Source: Strobilurus pachycystidiatus (taxonomy: Eukaryota; Basidiomycota; Agaricomycetes; Agaricales; Physalacriaceae). From it: 64,000 nucleotides of DNA. Made by a program: the position numbers and the translations under genes. The stretch spans positions 62,001 to 126,000 of the forward strand of contig JAHLMK010000020.1 of the NCBI GenBank assembly GCA_019915135.1. Reading direction: 5' to 3'. Numbering within the stretch: position 1 is the stretch's first letter; the number at the start of each line of letters is the position of its first letter. The notes beneath the pieces were generated by a model that made no database searches, was not told the DNA's origin, and saw only the letters and a program-made list of their open reading frames with translations. Shown in pieces: positions 11,443 through 22,348 of this stretch.

Positions 11443-11504
11443 AACCAGACGAGGAAAAGGACATCGAGATTGACAGTCACGAAGACGCCGACGTTCCCGC
11501 CGCC

Positions 11505-11705
11505 ACTCCTGCTACCGCTTCCGCTGCCGCTCCCGCCGACACTCTTTCCATTACCGCTGCCGCTCCCATCGTCGCTCCCACCGACACTCTTTCCACTACC
11601 GCTTCTGCCGCCGCTCCCGCCATCACTCCCGCCGTCACTCCTGCTGACACTCTTTCCACTACCGCTTCTGCCGCCGCTCCCGCTGTCACTCCTACCACCA
11701 TTCTC
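11505..11705 (+). repeat. Ala/Pro/Thr minisatellite in gene B of KDZ-1
   Basis: Imperfect tandem units around GCTCCCGCCGACACTCTTTC alternate with GCTTCTGCCGCC, encoding a low-complexity A/P/T linker. At least three units are clear. Confidence 0.7.
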
Positions 11706-12064
11706 TCCCCTTCCGGCGCTGATTATAGTGACACCCTCGGCGCTGCGGAATCTGCCCCTGGTGCTCCTGTGACTACCGATGCCCCGAATGGCTACATTGC
11801 CTCTCTTGCAGACATGCATGTTGATGAGGAGCTTCAGCATGACGTCAGCGCTCTCGATTGGGACAGTGTCGATGAGTCCAAATTCTGGCCTGAACTCAAG
11901 GAGGCATTCAAAGCATTTCGACGCGGATCCGCTTGGGGGTCAGTCTGGATCAGCTTGATTGACTCATTCTTGGTCTTCGAGGAGATGGCTGGATTTCTTG
12001 ACGACGGCAAGATCAAGTTACCGACCGACCATCGTCCATCCGTTATTGCGGACTTCATGCGCCA

Positions 12065-12526
12065 TAGAGATGTCCACGAATATATATTCGAGTATATTCT
12101 TATTCATACACACGAATAATCCCCCCTCCAAGGGTCATAATTGTTATTCATGAATATACTCTTAATCTTATTCGTCAACTTAATCTTCACTGCGAATATT
12201 TCGCTTTTATTCATGAATATTCACGAATATACAAGTATAATCATCTCAATGTCACTCAAAATCACAGTTAAAGTTATTGAATGAACTATAAATCATTCAA
12301 ACAGCATCTAAATTTATCATAAACTTGTCTTCAGTACTGAGAATTCAGTATTGTCAGACACTCATGAATGAGTTGAGGATTATGTGAACTTGAAGGTTCA
12401 TATTCTATATTCGTCAACTTATTCTTATTCACGAATATAATATATTCATCATATTCATATTCACGAATAAGATTAGGAATATATTCATGAATATTCTCCT
12501 TTACTCCTTATTCGTGGTCATGTCTA
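12065..12526. mobile_element. hAT-like MITE, 462 bp, inside accessory gene B
   Basis: Ends TAGAGATGTCCACGAATA and TATTCGTGGTCATGTCTA are inverted repeats (16 of 18 match). The 8-bp target duplication ATGCGCCA is perfect (12057-12064, 12527-12534). It is AT-rich with many palindromic ATTCATGAAT-type motifs and has no coding capacity. An 8-bp duplication and a 5' TAG end fit non-autonomous hAT elements. Confidence 0.9.
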
Positions 12527-13008
12527 ATGCGCCAGCGCCGTAATTGGTTGAAGAAGTGGCCCATCAGTGATCTCGACATCTTCACACAGTCGTTCTGGAA
12601 GTGGTGGCGCTCTCTGCAGCCCAAGACCCGTATTCACGAGGATCAGCTCATCAAGCCTGACTTTGTTGATTGGGACGGTCTCCAAGACAAATCAGGCAGG
12701 AACGGGATCAGTCTGGTGATTGGGGTGTTACTGTGGTGGGGTGAGGCTGTGTCCGATCTTACGGATGGGGCGGGCTCGGTGCGCCGTGAGGACTGGGTTC
12801 TCGCCGTTGCAGATGTGACGTGGACCTTAGACAACATGATCTGCCACGCCACTTTTAGAAAGGTTTCACGTTCAACTTGTACATCGGCGAAGAGGACCAC
12901 AGTTGAAGCCGATCTGGACAAGGAGAATGTTCCGTTAGCCAAGGCAAGTGCTTTACTACCCCTGAGACTAAAGCTGACATCACCTCACAGCGATTGAGGA
13001 GCAAGTAA

Positions 13009-13689
13009 GTACATAGATAGATTTGGCTTCATCCGCGCGCATCCAGCGCAAATTTTACACCATAGACTATATATGCACATCTTTGAGTATTAATATGTGT
13101 TACCGCTTCATAAGTAGACCTTTGTCTCTGTAGGGAACGTCGTTCCCGCCCTATCCGCCCATTGTCGTGCGCGCTCGCCCCTAATTCGGAAGCCCGGGCC
13201 TGATTAGGAAGTTGGCTGGACTACCAGTGCGCGAAGAGACAGTGCCATTTGTGTCTGGGGCACAGCGGGTGGATTTTTGAGACACCGAATTATTGCTGAT
13301 GATGACCGAACCGCTCAAAAATAGCTGGCTAACGTCTAGCAGTAATGTTGAAGTCGGCACTCGAGCTGGCGCATGCAAGTTTCCAGTCACGTGTTCCATG
13401 TTCAGATTTCGTTGCAGACAGGTTGCAGATGAGAGAGTCGTGCGTATGCCCCCAGGTGAGTGACAACACATTTAGCTGAGTGAGTCAATGCAGCTGGTGG
13501 TGCTCAGCAGTGTACCGGGGCCACCATGACTGTCATCTGGGAGGGACCATCATCCGGATTGCAACGGGAAGCGGGGCAGAGCGTATAATGGCAGACCACG
13601 GTGCTCTCAATAGTAGATAATGATGATTTACAAGAGGTGAGAAGAGCTTTCTGGCTGTAAATTGTGTGGCGTACACTAATACGCCGGCA
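13009..13689. other. Non-coding stretch between gene B and the right terminal repeat of KDZ-1
   Basis: No supported ORF. It contains the presumed 3' untranslated region of gene B followed by sequence unlike the other KDZ copies. Confidence 0.4.
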
Positions 13690-14110
13690 GGAGCGGCTGC
13701 ATCCCGGATATGGATGTACCTGTGATATCAGGGGAATACCCCATGACTGCTGTGGCCCGCTGCAGCGCTCGAATGGTAGCAACACATCTTTTATTAAGCG
13801 GACGCTGGTCCGGATGTGTGGCGGGTACGCCCAATACGCGGGCGGGAGTGCATGCATCCGGATTTGGATGCATCCGTGATTTCTCGGATATCCCCGGCTC
13901 CCGGCATTGCTGAGCCCACACGGCATCACGGCGCCGTTCGCCATGCCGCACCACCCGCTATATCTGGCAGGGAGCCCGTATTATAATACGGGCCCACCTG
14001 TATTATAATACGGGACCCCGCCATTGCAGCACTGTAGCTTAGAGCCTGTATTGTAATACACTGCCCTCTAATTACAGTCCTGTATTGTAATAAGGGTACA
14101 GCATAGGGTG
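13690..14110. repeat. Right terminal inverted repeat of KDZ-1
   Basis: Inverted copy of 6806-7250 ending CAGCATAGGGTG, with the same GTATTATAATAC palindromes (13977-14012). Confidence 0.8.
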
Positions 14111-14779
14111 GCTGCTCGGATGCGGGCGCCCATTCCAGGTGCGTCAATTCCATTGCTGCTTGGATACGCCGGATTTACTCTGGCGTATGCGTTTGAGGTG
14201 CTTATTGATTGGTAGATCCAGATCTACGACGGGGTAAGCCCTCGAATGAGGCACCCATTCACCACTCCTCCTCCATCACCTGCAAGGCCTCGCGGCAACT
14301 GCCGCCGTTCTCGCACACCTTCGCCGCCTTGGCACACCGCCACATCCATCGCTCGCCCATGCCCGCCGCGGACCCATTCCCTGCTCGCCAAAACCGCGCT
14401 GTTGATAAGGGCGCTTTGGCAACCGCTGCATCCATCGCCCGCATCCATTGCCCACCGCGGCACCGACTCCCTGCTCGCAAAAACAGCGCCGTCAATGCGG
14501 GCGCTTATTGACGGTGCCGTTCTCACAAGACGGCTCCTTCTCCACGCGCCAATACCCACAATGCCCGCTGCCGCCTACTCCTTTACAAATTACCAACCCA
14601 CACTGTAAATCTTTGAACAATAATAACTTGTAAACAATATTTTCAACATCAAGAAAGAGCGACTACAAAACTCAGAACAATAACCTCAAGCTGCAACGGG
14701 GCAAGGACGCAGAGCAGCGCCGCCAGGCCCACCACCCCCACCACCCCACCGTTGAGGCTGGCCCAAACCGCCGCCGTCC
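14111..14779. other. Intergenic stretch with a two-copy imperfect repeat
   Basis: Between 14380 and 14510 a unit with CCCTGCTCGC-AAAAC followed by GGGCGCTT occurs twice, about 90 bp apart. Minus-strand ORFs here are produced by the repeat. No gene recognised. Confidence 0.4.
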
Positions 14780-15664
14780 TCACTGGACTCCAACTCGTCT
14801 TCCTTCTCGCCCTCCGCCTCGTCCTCCTCGGTGTCGCGCCGCCGTTGGCTGAAACCAACCGCGTGCAGGGCCCCAGGGAACCGGAGGAATGAGGGCATGA
14901 GAGGGAGCAACCGTGTGGGTGTGCGCCGCTGGCGTTTCTCCGTCGTGATCTTTGTCACTCCCAGCGCCGCCGTCCTCATCGTCTTTGTCCTCGGCGTCGC
15001 TGGCTTTGTACTCGTCGGTATCCGCGTCATCCTCGGAACTGTCCACAGAGGAGACGCGTCGTCGCTTGCGGCTAGGACGGGCGCCGTCGGAGGATTTCGC
15101 GGATGGTGGAGAGCGTGGTGAAGAGGGTGGTGGACGCCGGACACGGCTACGCAGACGGCTAGAGGGCCCGGCATCGGATTCGGCGGACGCGGCGGCGGCA
15201 ATTGGATGACGGCGGCGATGCTGGACCATGAGAGGCTCTTCGTCGCTGCTGGATGAGGAGGAGGTAGGAAGCGGGGTGGTTTCAAAGCTGGGACATGGAG
15301 GACCCGGCCCACAGGATCCACCATTGTCAAACGCGTCCAACGCGTGGTAATCGTCGTCGATGTCCGTGCCCACGTCGCTTTCATCGCTGCCATAACCGTA
15401 TGGGACGAGTGTCTGAGGGGGCGGTGGAGGGCTGCAGGGACGAGGAACTGGTGGCAGATTGACGAGAGCATGCAGAGGGACGGCGTCTGGCGTGGTGTAT
15501 GCCCAGCTCAGCCGTACGAGCGTACCCAGCTCGTACACGAGTGCTCAGAGGTCGTACTCCCGCGCCGTGGTGCAACCGGTTTGGTCATCAACATACAGTT
15601 CGGCCGCCTCCTGCGGGAACTTGATGTTGGTGTAGCGCGAGCTAGAGATTGGCGGCCGGGCCAT
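14780..15664 (-). pseudogene. Unrecognised Ser/acidic-rich protein gene with an in-frame TGA
   Basis: From ATG at 15664 the frame reads MARPPISSSRYTNIKFPQEA through 39 codons. It meets one TGA (near 15545) and continues in the same frame for another 252 codons. The N-terminal part looks globular (AAELYVDDQTG, VYELGTLVRLSWAY). The rest is low complexity: proline runs, acidic/serine stretches (SSDEEP, DEDGGAGSDKD) and basic RKRRR. That is typical of a nuclear, disordered protein. The TGA may be a mutated CGA codon. Family unknown; an intron over the stop cannot be excluded. Confidence 0.4.
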
Positions 15665-15955
15665 TGTTGGTGGTGGTGGTCGGAAAGGACTTTGAGAGCC
15701 GTACCCCGTGTAATGATCAAAGTTGATCTCACTGAGCTAACCCCTCACATAAGCAAAGTCAACCATGTACTCGGCTGTAGGCGAGAGTTCACTACTCCCA
15801 CAAATTAGCATTCATTTTGCATTCTATCTCAGCTTCAAAGTGTGAATTTTTGAGACTGGTTGATGGTACACGCTACTGGCACAACCCAAATGACTATCAC
15901 TGTGCTCTTTGTTTTAGCTGATGCGATCACTGCTACTTGCTCTCTTTCCACAACC

Positions 15956-16297
15956 ATGGCACGCACCAAACAGCCACGTTATCACAAGGACCCCCAGCGC
16001 GCTGCACGACAATACACCAATGACCGTCGCTGGGCGCCAACTCATCAGCAATGCGCTGCCTTTGACGAGGAATATGACCAGGCGGTGATTTGGAGTCAGA
16101 CTGCACTGCACGCCGAGCCGCTCATCCCTCGGGCAATGCTCCTGCGCTCCCCATCCCCCGCAAAGAAGGACGCTGCAAAGCATCGACAATATCTTGACCA
16201 GCACAATCAACACAATGCAAAGTACCGGGCCAAACATCGAGCAGAGATCCGGCGCAAGCAAGAGCAGCGCCGTTACTCATATGATTCATCCTATTGA
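15956..16297 (+). CDS. Small basic hypothetical protein
   Basis: A 113-codon ORF from ATG at 15956. It is rich in Arg, Lys, His and Gln, with a C-terminal helix-like stretch (AKHRAEIRRKQEQRR) that could bind nucleic acid. The same frame is open upstream from 15860. The first residues, MARTKQ, recall the histone H3 tail, but the rest does not. No family recognised and no clear TATA box. It may be chance. Confidence 0.3.
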   Translation: MARTKQPRYHKDPQRAARQYTNDRRWAPTHQQCAAFDEEYDQAVIWSQTALHAEPLIPRAMLLRSPSPAKKDAAKHRQYLDQHNQHNAKYRAKHRAEIRRKQEQRRYSYDSSY

Positions 16298-16440
16298 TCT
16301 TTTGATGTTCTGACCTATCTCTCAGAGTCAATCCTGATACTACACCCCGAGCAGCCAAGATCAAACGCCCTGCTGATTACTCCTCAACAGAACGGAATAT
16401 CCATTTCATAAACAACCTTTCAAAACGCGAGCGCGGCCGC

Positions 16441-17059
16441 TGTTACGAATGGACTATCTTTTCATCTTATCCTTCACATCTTATCACCTATCATATCTCT
16501 TCATCATATCTTATCCCTTATCCGTGTCTCAGAGACGTCCCCTAGTGACATCATTCATACTCCTTGACACACAACATGTTGGCAGCATGGTCTGACATCA
16601 TACCTCATGGCTAGCAGGCTATTGTCGTGCAGGAGACACATGGAGGGAATCTGGAGCGTCATAGAACCAAGGCAGTGCTTAATATCCCTGGAGGAAACAG
16701 GTTTGGACAAGGGGCTAGGGCAAAGGGTAGTCAGTAGTGGACACGTATATAAGCAAGTAGGTTACTGTGTAGTCTGTAGCTTTGATCTCGTCTATACACC
16801 TGGCCTAGCCAGACTTTCTTGACTCAATACTCGCTCCTCTCTTAGTTAGATCAACCATGTGGTGCCTGGTTTAGCCCTGTGGTTAAGTCAGTGCTGACAG
16901 AAGATCGAAGCTACCATCTTACCACCCACCACACACCCCTGTCGCCCGGCACGCTGCCGTTTGACATCCCCTTACACCTACCCTCACCCACACTCTCATC
17001 CATCACATCCCCATTCGCCTTTTCTTCACACAGGTCATTCTGGTCTCCCCGTGCTAACA
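16441..17059 (+). repeat. Probable 5' LTR of element D
   Basis: 619 bp from TGTTACGA to GCTAACA, with mirrored TGTTA/TAACA ends and TATATAAG at 16746-16753. No second copy is in the window to confirm the ends. Confidence 0.5.
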
Positions 17060-17352
17060 CCTAGAGTGAGGTGCCCACGGACATACCGAAGTAGCCACTT
17101 TCGTGCGAACAAACTCTTGGCAGTTTCACTTCACTGTGAGCTGTTTGCGGGCCAACCCCTGCTCCCAGATAGACTTCGGCTACTCTCGCTCATAAACGAG
17201 AGGACGTCGGCTGGGCAACTGCAAACGTACGGCAAGTACTTGGGCTCCGTAGAACTACGTACCCGATACCTGTTGTGTAGATTAGCGTAGATACCTTACC
17301 TACTCTTACTTACCTTTACTATACCTTTACCTACCTTACGATACCACCTTTC

Positions 17353-18441
17353 TGTTAGCGTCCGTCCTAGGATCCTAAGTAGGTCGGGCCGTCTATCGAG
17401 ATCGAGGGTGTTCCGCTGGCAGGAATCAACACGAACGAGAGTCGAGATGTCAATCCGACGGACTCCCCGAGTCGTCTATTGGTCTGTTCTCGCGAGAGGT
17501 CGTTCACTTAGAGATCGACCCGGTCGATATCTAAGAGGGCGGTCGGTTTGGATGAGGAGACGGGGACGAGGACGAAGAACGGGATGGTTAAACGTAAAGT
17601 CCACTCTAAGGTTTTACAAGTATGATAGCGCTGTATTTATACGTCGGGCGGCGGGACCGCGCTGTCCCGCCATCTACCCCAAAAGGGCGCTCCTGACTCA
17701 TTCTCCAAACATCGAGAACCTTCTTCAAGGTTCCGGCTAAAAGCGTAAACGACCCAGGCCTGTCCGGCGATGGCGGGTTGTCAGCCGACGCGGCGGGAGT
17801 CGATGCCGATCAGCGGCGGGATTCACCCATGCGGTCGCGAGGCGGAATCGATGGCGATGGGCGCGATAGGGCGGGCGGTATCATGGGAGCGCGTGGTGCT
17901 TCTTCTCAAGAAGCGCCAGCCAGCTCTACCAGAAGAGAGAGCCCTCGTGAACATAGTTGTGCGAGGGGCGGGCGATCGGGAAAGGTCCTCGGCCGAGCGG
18001 AGACGGTCGGGCGCGCCTTTCTCCTACGGCGGTCGACCGCCTTGCTGAGTCTAGACTCGTACGAGCGAGTTCGGTAGGTGATGTGGCGAGAGTATTCCTT
18101 CGGACTTCCCTGTAGTCGGACCGAGTGATCCGGATGTGGGCGCGTATGTTACTTAGTTCGCTAGGGTTTCCCTGAGGTGTCGAAATGACAGAGAGAGTCC
18201 GCAACTTGATTACGCTGGCTTCTCGTAAGGTCGTATCCAATGGTACGTTGCAGAGGGAGGGAGGAAGACGGTGCTTCCGCGGAGGCGAGATCCGCGAACG
18301 GAGTTCGTGGTGGAACAAGATATAGATTTCGCCCGCGGGTACACTCCTCGAGCGCCCCGGGGGGTTTCAGACGACCTTTTCGGGAACAAGGAGGATGGCA
18401 AGGCCTTGTGCCTGTCGGACACCCGGACCAAGATCATAACA
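17353..18441 (-). repeat. Family C LTR, left (3' LTR of the element)
   Basis: On the minus strand it runs from TGTTATGATC to CGCTAACA. ORFs read through it (for example 17408-17740) also occur unchanged in the other LTR and are not considered genes. Confidence 0.9.
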
Positions 18442-18476
18442 ATATCTCCTCTTCAAGATTCTTGTCCCCAAGAATC
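18442..18476 (-). promoter_or_regulatory. Hairpin and polypurine tract, family C
   Basis: On the minus strand an 8-bp stem GATTCTTG/CAAGAATC with loop GGGA abuts TTGAAGAGGAGATAT and then the LTR. This fixes the element's orientation and matches families A and B. Confidence 0.75.
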
Positions 18477-19089
18477 GCAAAGGACAAATCCATTCGCTTG
18501 CGCGGAGCCCGGTCCTCTCGGCGATCGATATCACCGATCGACGCTTTGAGAACCGGGAATTCGGGACCGGGACAGGCGGGGTGTGGCGCAGAGTGAATAC
18601 CTGCGCCACCTTCTGCGCTAACCGTGCGTCTAAGAAACCTTTTCGAAAACTCGAGGACCGGGACAGGCGAGTCCCTATGAATGGTTGTGAAATGATAGAT
18701 CGATCTGTCGGGTAAGATATGTTCCCGTTGTGTGGCGATCGCCTGGAAATGCGAGTATTTGGGTGTCGATTCGTCCTAAATTCGGCGATCCCAGTTCTGG
18801 GGGAACGATGCGATCGTGTTCTCCTATTCGCTTTCGGTGTTTCGGGGGTCTGCAGCTGCCACCCAATCTCAGAGCCTCGCTCTTCTGCGAGGTACAACCG
18901 GTCCCGCTTCGCGGTCGTTTGTCCTCATGTTTTCGTCGTAGCTGTCGACGGTCCTCCCTGAGGCCGCTGCCTTTCCAGAATCGAATCGACCCTTCGTTAC
19001 CCAAGTCTGACGCCCTTTTTAAAGGGAGGACGGGGCTGCGAAGTCGCCACCCGCCCGCCTTCGTTCGTTTCGCCCGTATCGCTGCCGCC

Positions 19090-20562
19090 ATGTCCGTTTC
19101 CTCCAACCCTTCCAAGCCAGTCGCTGTCGATCCCACCTTGTCCCACTTCTGGTTAGGCGCGGAGCTCCTGGACGTGGCCATCCCGCGGCAGTTGTCACAT
19201 ATTACGGAGGCGGCGAAGGACGAGATTCATGATGCGCTGGCAGGGCCTGCGCTCTTGATTTCTCTAGCGGTCCAGTCGGGGATCCTGTGCGACGCGGTCG
19301 TAGATGGGTCGGACGTCCCAGCATTGGAACGCTGGGCGGAGATTCGGGTCCCGTTGGTGCGTGCTGGTCGTCGAGGGGTCCTCGGGCGTGCTCTGATTCT
19401 TTACTTCTTTGGATAGGAATCCCTGTGTCGTGTGACGGCAGAGCTACGAGCTTGGGGTTGTATCCTCTGGGCTCGTCCAGAGCTCCGAGATGTAGTCATC
19501 TGCCTGAAGTGCGTTGTCCAACTGGACCTGATGTTCGACCTAGGCGTTACCGAGGGGATTTTCGCCGAGGCTCTTCACTGGTGGGACTCGGATTCTCATC
19601 CCCTGGACCTGTCCATCCTTCAGGTCACTTGTTGGGAGAGGGAGGACCCCCCGGTCTTCGCTTCCCTGGCGTACGAACCGTCGGAAGGGGACGACGCTTT
19701 CGAGGGGCGATGGGATCCTCCTCGTTCTTCCATGAGGCCGACCCAGCTTAGCGTTGTCCGTCCCGTCGCCGAGCCTTCTCTTGTTGTGCCATCGGTCGTC
19801 GTAGAGCCCAAGTCTTTGGACTGGTTCGAGGCATCGTACGAGGATGACGATGCGATTTCTTGGGGCGTGGACTCGACGCCTTCGTTGGAGGCGGACTCGC
19901 GATCTTCGGCACCATCCCTCGAACTCCCCGAGTTCGAAGAGACGGTGTGTTTCCCTCTTCATATAGTTCGTCGTATGTCTTTTGCTGAATTCTTTGCCTT
20001 CTAGATTTCGGAGGTCGAGACGTTTGTGGCCGCCGCAGATCCAGTACCCTATGAGGTCCGCTTGTTCCCCGAACAAGACTGTCGCTCCTGCTCCCAGTCG
20101 GGCCAACCCGAAAGTCATCCGTGTTTCTTTCGTCTGGACCAGTGGGCGTGGAAGGCGGGGAGTTTTGCCTGTGTGTGCTGTCGAACTCGGGGGGTTCTGT
20201 GCTCGCTGGCTTTGGTCCTGCGATCCTCTCGTGAGGCTCGAGACGCGCTCCGAGCTTGTGTTGCTATTGGGGATAGTCGGGGTGGTTACGAGTGGCACTT
20301 GCGCACTCAACGCTTCCTTTGCGATGTGAACTATGAGTTCCCGGAGGCGTATTACACCGGCCATTACTTCGAGACGGGGAAGTCGATGGAGGGGAAGAGG
20401 TTCTCCTGGGTTTGTCCGCTTCATGGGACTGGGGAGGGCGATGCAGCGTTTGACGAACTTCCCAAGTATCATTCTCGGTCGGAGTTTCGTCCTCCTCGGG
20501 GTCCCCGGAAGGCGCCACGCCCTTCTCAGAGTTTCCCCTTTTTGCCTCATCGTCGAGTGTGA
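19090..20562 (+). CDS. Three-exon gene antisense to the family C element; unknown 450-residue protein
   Basis: Exons 19090-19356, 19417-19944 and 20005-20562 give 450 codons plus stop. Both introns are 60 nt: GTGCGT to CTGATTCTTTACTTC and ATAG, and GTGTGT to GCTGAATTC and CTTCTAG. Without splicing, each would end the frame at a TAG. The start has a good context (GCCGCCATGT). The N-terminal third is helix-like (ITEAAKDEIHDALAGP, LERWAEIRV). The middle is acidic and disordered. The C-terminal part is cysteine-rich (CRSC, CVCC) and could bind zinc. I know no matching family. It lies opposite to the element's own transcription. A 336-codon minus-strand ORF overlaps it but looks like a shadow. Confidence 0.65.
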
Positions 20563-20683
20563 GGAGGTTCGTGTGTTGATCTTTGGTGTATGATCAGGTT
20601 ATTTGTTCGGGTGTCCTATAGCGATTTTCCGTAGTAGTTATATGTGTCCGTTTGAATGATAAGTTCGTGGTCGTCCCGCTCGT

Positions 20684-21064
20684 CTAGGTTCGAAGGGGGA
20701 GCTGGGGGCAGTTCCGTCGATAGTGTCCCACACGTCGACACTGGAAGCATTCCGTGGTGATCGCTTGCTGGTTCCTTGGACGAGGGGGGTTTCCAATGTG
20801 ACGCGGGACGGGTGGGTGCGTACGGAACGAGTGGAGGACGCGTTCCGCGACTTGATCTACATCGCGTCGTACTCGGACGGGATTGATGGTAGGGGGCCTC
20901 GGGAGGAAGGGGCGGGACGGGGTTATGAAGTGGTTGTTCCTCTGAAGCGGTGAGGATCCCCGATCCCCACCCTTCAGCCTGGTCTCCAGTAGCCAGACGC
21001 ATCTCCCCAGGAGTGCGAGGGCGATTGCGGTCGTTACAGCGCCCGCTAATTCGAGGTGGTTCAT
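20684..21064 (-). CDS. Sense-strand protein with membrane-like segment and CCHC zinc knuckle (family C)
   Basis: A 126-codon ORF starts 45 bp inside the element's 5' LTR, where gag would normally lie. Residues about 7-26 (AGAVTTAIALALLGRCVWLL) form one strongly hydrophobic segment. A basic, proline-rich stretch follows, then CFQCRRVGHYRRNC near the C-terminus, a perfect C-x2-C-x4-H-x4-C knuckle as in retroelement Gag. It may be a minimal Gag or an RNA-packaging adaptor anchored in a membrane. This is inference; the family is not recognised. Confidence 0.6.
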   Translation of the reverse strand: MNHLELAGAVTTAIALALLGRCVWLLETRLKGGDRGSSPLQRNNHFITPSRPFLPRPPTINPVRVRRDVDQVAERVLHSFRTHPPVPRHIGNPPRPRNQQAITTECFQCRRVGHYRRNCPQLPLRT

Positions 21065-21108
21065 CGTGGCGTGTTATTCCTGGGAGCGATAGTAGAGAGT
21101 GGACTTAT

Positions 21109-22197
21109 TGTTAGCGTCCGTCCTAGGATCCTAAGTAGGTGGGGCCGTCTATCGAGATCGAGGGTGTTCCGCTGGCAGGAATCAACACGAACGAGAGTCG
21201 AGATGTCAATCCGACGGACTCCCCGAGTCGTCTATTGGTCTGTTCTCGCGAGAGGTCGTTCACTTAGAGATCGACCCGGTCGATATCTAAGAGGGCGGTC
21301 GGTTTGGATGAGGAGACGGGGACGAGGACGAAGAACGGGATGGTTAAACGTAAAGTCCACTCTAAGGTTTTACAAGTATGATAGCGCTGTATTTATACGT
21401 CGGGCGGCGGGACCGCGCTGTCCCGCCATCTACCCCAAAAGGGCGCTCCTGACTCATTCTCCAAACATCGAGAACCTTCTTCAAGGTTCCGGCTAAAAGC
21501 GTAAACGACCCAGGCCTGTCCGGCGATGGCGGGTTGTCAGCCGACGCGGCGGGAGTCGATGCCGATCAGCGGCGGGATTCACCCATGCGGTCGCGAGGCG
21601 GAATCGATGGCGATGGGCGCGATAGGGCGGGCGGTATCATGGGAGCGCGTGGTGCTTCTTCTCAAGAAGCGCCAGCCAGCTCTACCAGAAGAGAGAGCCC
21701 TCGTGAACATAGTTGTGCGAGGGGCGGGCGATCGGGAAAGGTCCTCGGCCGAGCGGAGACGGTCGGGCGCGCCTTTCTCCTACGGCGGTCGACCGCCTTG
21801 CTGAGTCTAGACTCGTACGAGCGAGTTCGGTAGGTGATGTGGCGAGAGTATTCCTTCGGACTTCCCTGTAGTCGGACCGAGTGATCCGGATGTGGGCGCG
21901 TATGTTACTTAGTTCGCTAGGGTTTCCCTGAGGTGTCGAAATGACAGAGAGAGTCCGCAACTTGATTACGCTGGCTTCTCGTAAGGTCGTATCCAATGGT
22001 ACGTTGCAGAGGGAGGGAGGAAGACGGTGCTTCCGCGGAGGCGAGATCCGCGAACGGAGTTCGTGGTGGAACAAGATATAGATTTCGCCCGCGGGTACAC
22101 TCCTCGAGCGCCCCGAGGGGTTTCAGACGACCTTTTCGGGAACAAGGAGGATGGCAAGGCCTTGTGCCTGTCGGACACCCGGACCAAGATCATAACA
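21109..22197 (-). repeat. Family C LTR, right (5' LTR of the element)
   Basis: Direct repeat of 17353-18441. It contains the minus-strand TATA box (TATTTATA on the plus strand) at 21390-21397, which would drive the leftward transcript. Confidence 0.9.
21390..21397 (-). promoter_or_regulatory. TATA box of the family C 5' LTR
   Basis: Reads TATAAATACAGCGC on the minus strand, as in families A and B. The left LTR has the same box at 17634-17641. Confidence 0.6.
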
Positions 22198-22348
22198 CTT
22201 TCCACACCACCAAGTTCTGGATCTTTTCACAGATCTAGACTACTCCTACCTCTTCACCGTCACCTCCATCCCATCACCTATCACACCACCCGCACCATCC
22301 ACACCCACTACCCCATCTACTCCCACACCCTTTCGACACCAATTCACC

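Larger units (their letters stand above)
11443..13008 (+). pseudogene. KDZ accessory gene B, 3' half, broken by a MITE (KDZ-1)
   Basis: The open frame starts at the fusion point (from 11427), passes an Ala/Pro/Thr-rich repeat and then enters a conserved block, FWPELKEAFKAFRRGSAWG. That block is cut at 12064 by a 462-bp MITE and resumes at 12535 (RRNWLKKWP, FWKWWRSLQP, GRNGISLVIGVLLWWGEAV, WTLDNM). Removing the MITE and one 8-bp duplicate restores the frame. A GC-AG intron (12944-12990) precedes the last codons, RLRSK and stop at 13006-13008. It is homologous to 28657-27967 in KDZ-3 and 63976-63153. Function unknown; the family seems confined to such elements. Confidence 0.7.
6806..14110 (-). 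mobile_element. KDZ-1: internally deleted KDZ DNA transposon
   Basis: The element is bounded by long inverted repeats starting CACCCTATGCTGTACCCTT. It contains a 5'-truncated transposase (minus strand, 11442-7848) joined head to head to the 3' half of accessory gene B (plus strand, 11443-13008). Compared with KDZ-3, the start of the transposase, all of gene A and the 5' half of gene B are missing at this junction. The 7-bp flanks (TGGTAGG left, GCTGCTC right) do not match. The copy may be a fusion of two elements rather than one insertion. Confidence 0.85.
17353..22197 (-). mobile_element. Complete non-autonomous LTR element, family C (4845 bp)
   Basis: Two 1089-bp direct LTRs (17353-18441, 21109-22197) differ at only a couple of sites that I can see. 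The 5-bp target duplication CTTTC (17348-17352, 22198-22202) is perfect. TATA box and polypurine tract show the element is transcribed leftward. The 2667-bp internal region has no RT, RNase H, integrase or protease. It carries a short sense ORF with a CCHC knuckle and a three-exon gene antisense to the element. It sits in the leader of element D. It needs enzymes from elsewhere to move. Confidence 0.9.

Noticed and set aside
12065..12526. Coding sequence HEYIFEYILIHTHE as part of gene B
   Set aside because: It is read-through into the MITE, recognised by inverted ends and 8-bp duplications.
15956..15973. MARTKQ start resembling the histone H3 tail
   Set aside because: Similarity ends after six residues; the rest has no histone fold features.
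17408..17740. 110-codon basic ORF in the family C LTR (also 21056-21496)
   Set aside because: It lies over the LTR promoter region in both LTRs and on the strand opposite to transcription. No domain; likely chance in GC-rich DNA.
19540..20550. 336-codon minus-strand ORF in the family C element, in the element's sense direction
   Set aside because: Arg/Pro-rich with no domain. It overlaps the plus-strand gene, which has two consensus 60-nt introns and a protein-like composition. Judged a shadow, though conservation in other copies would settle it.
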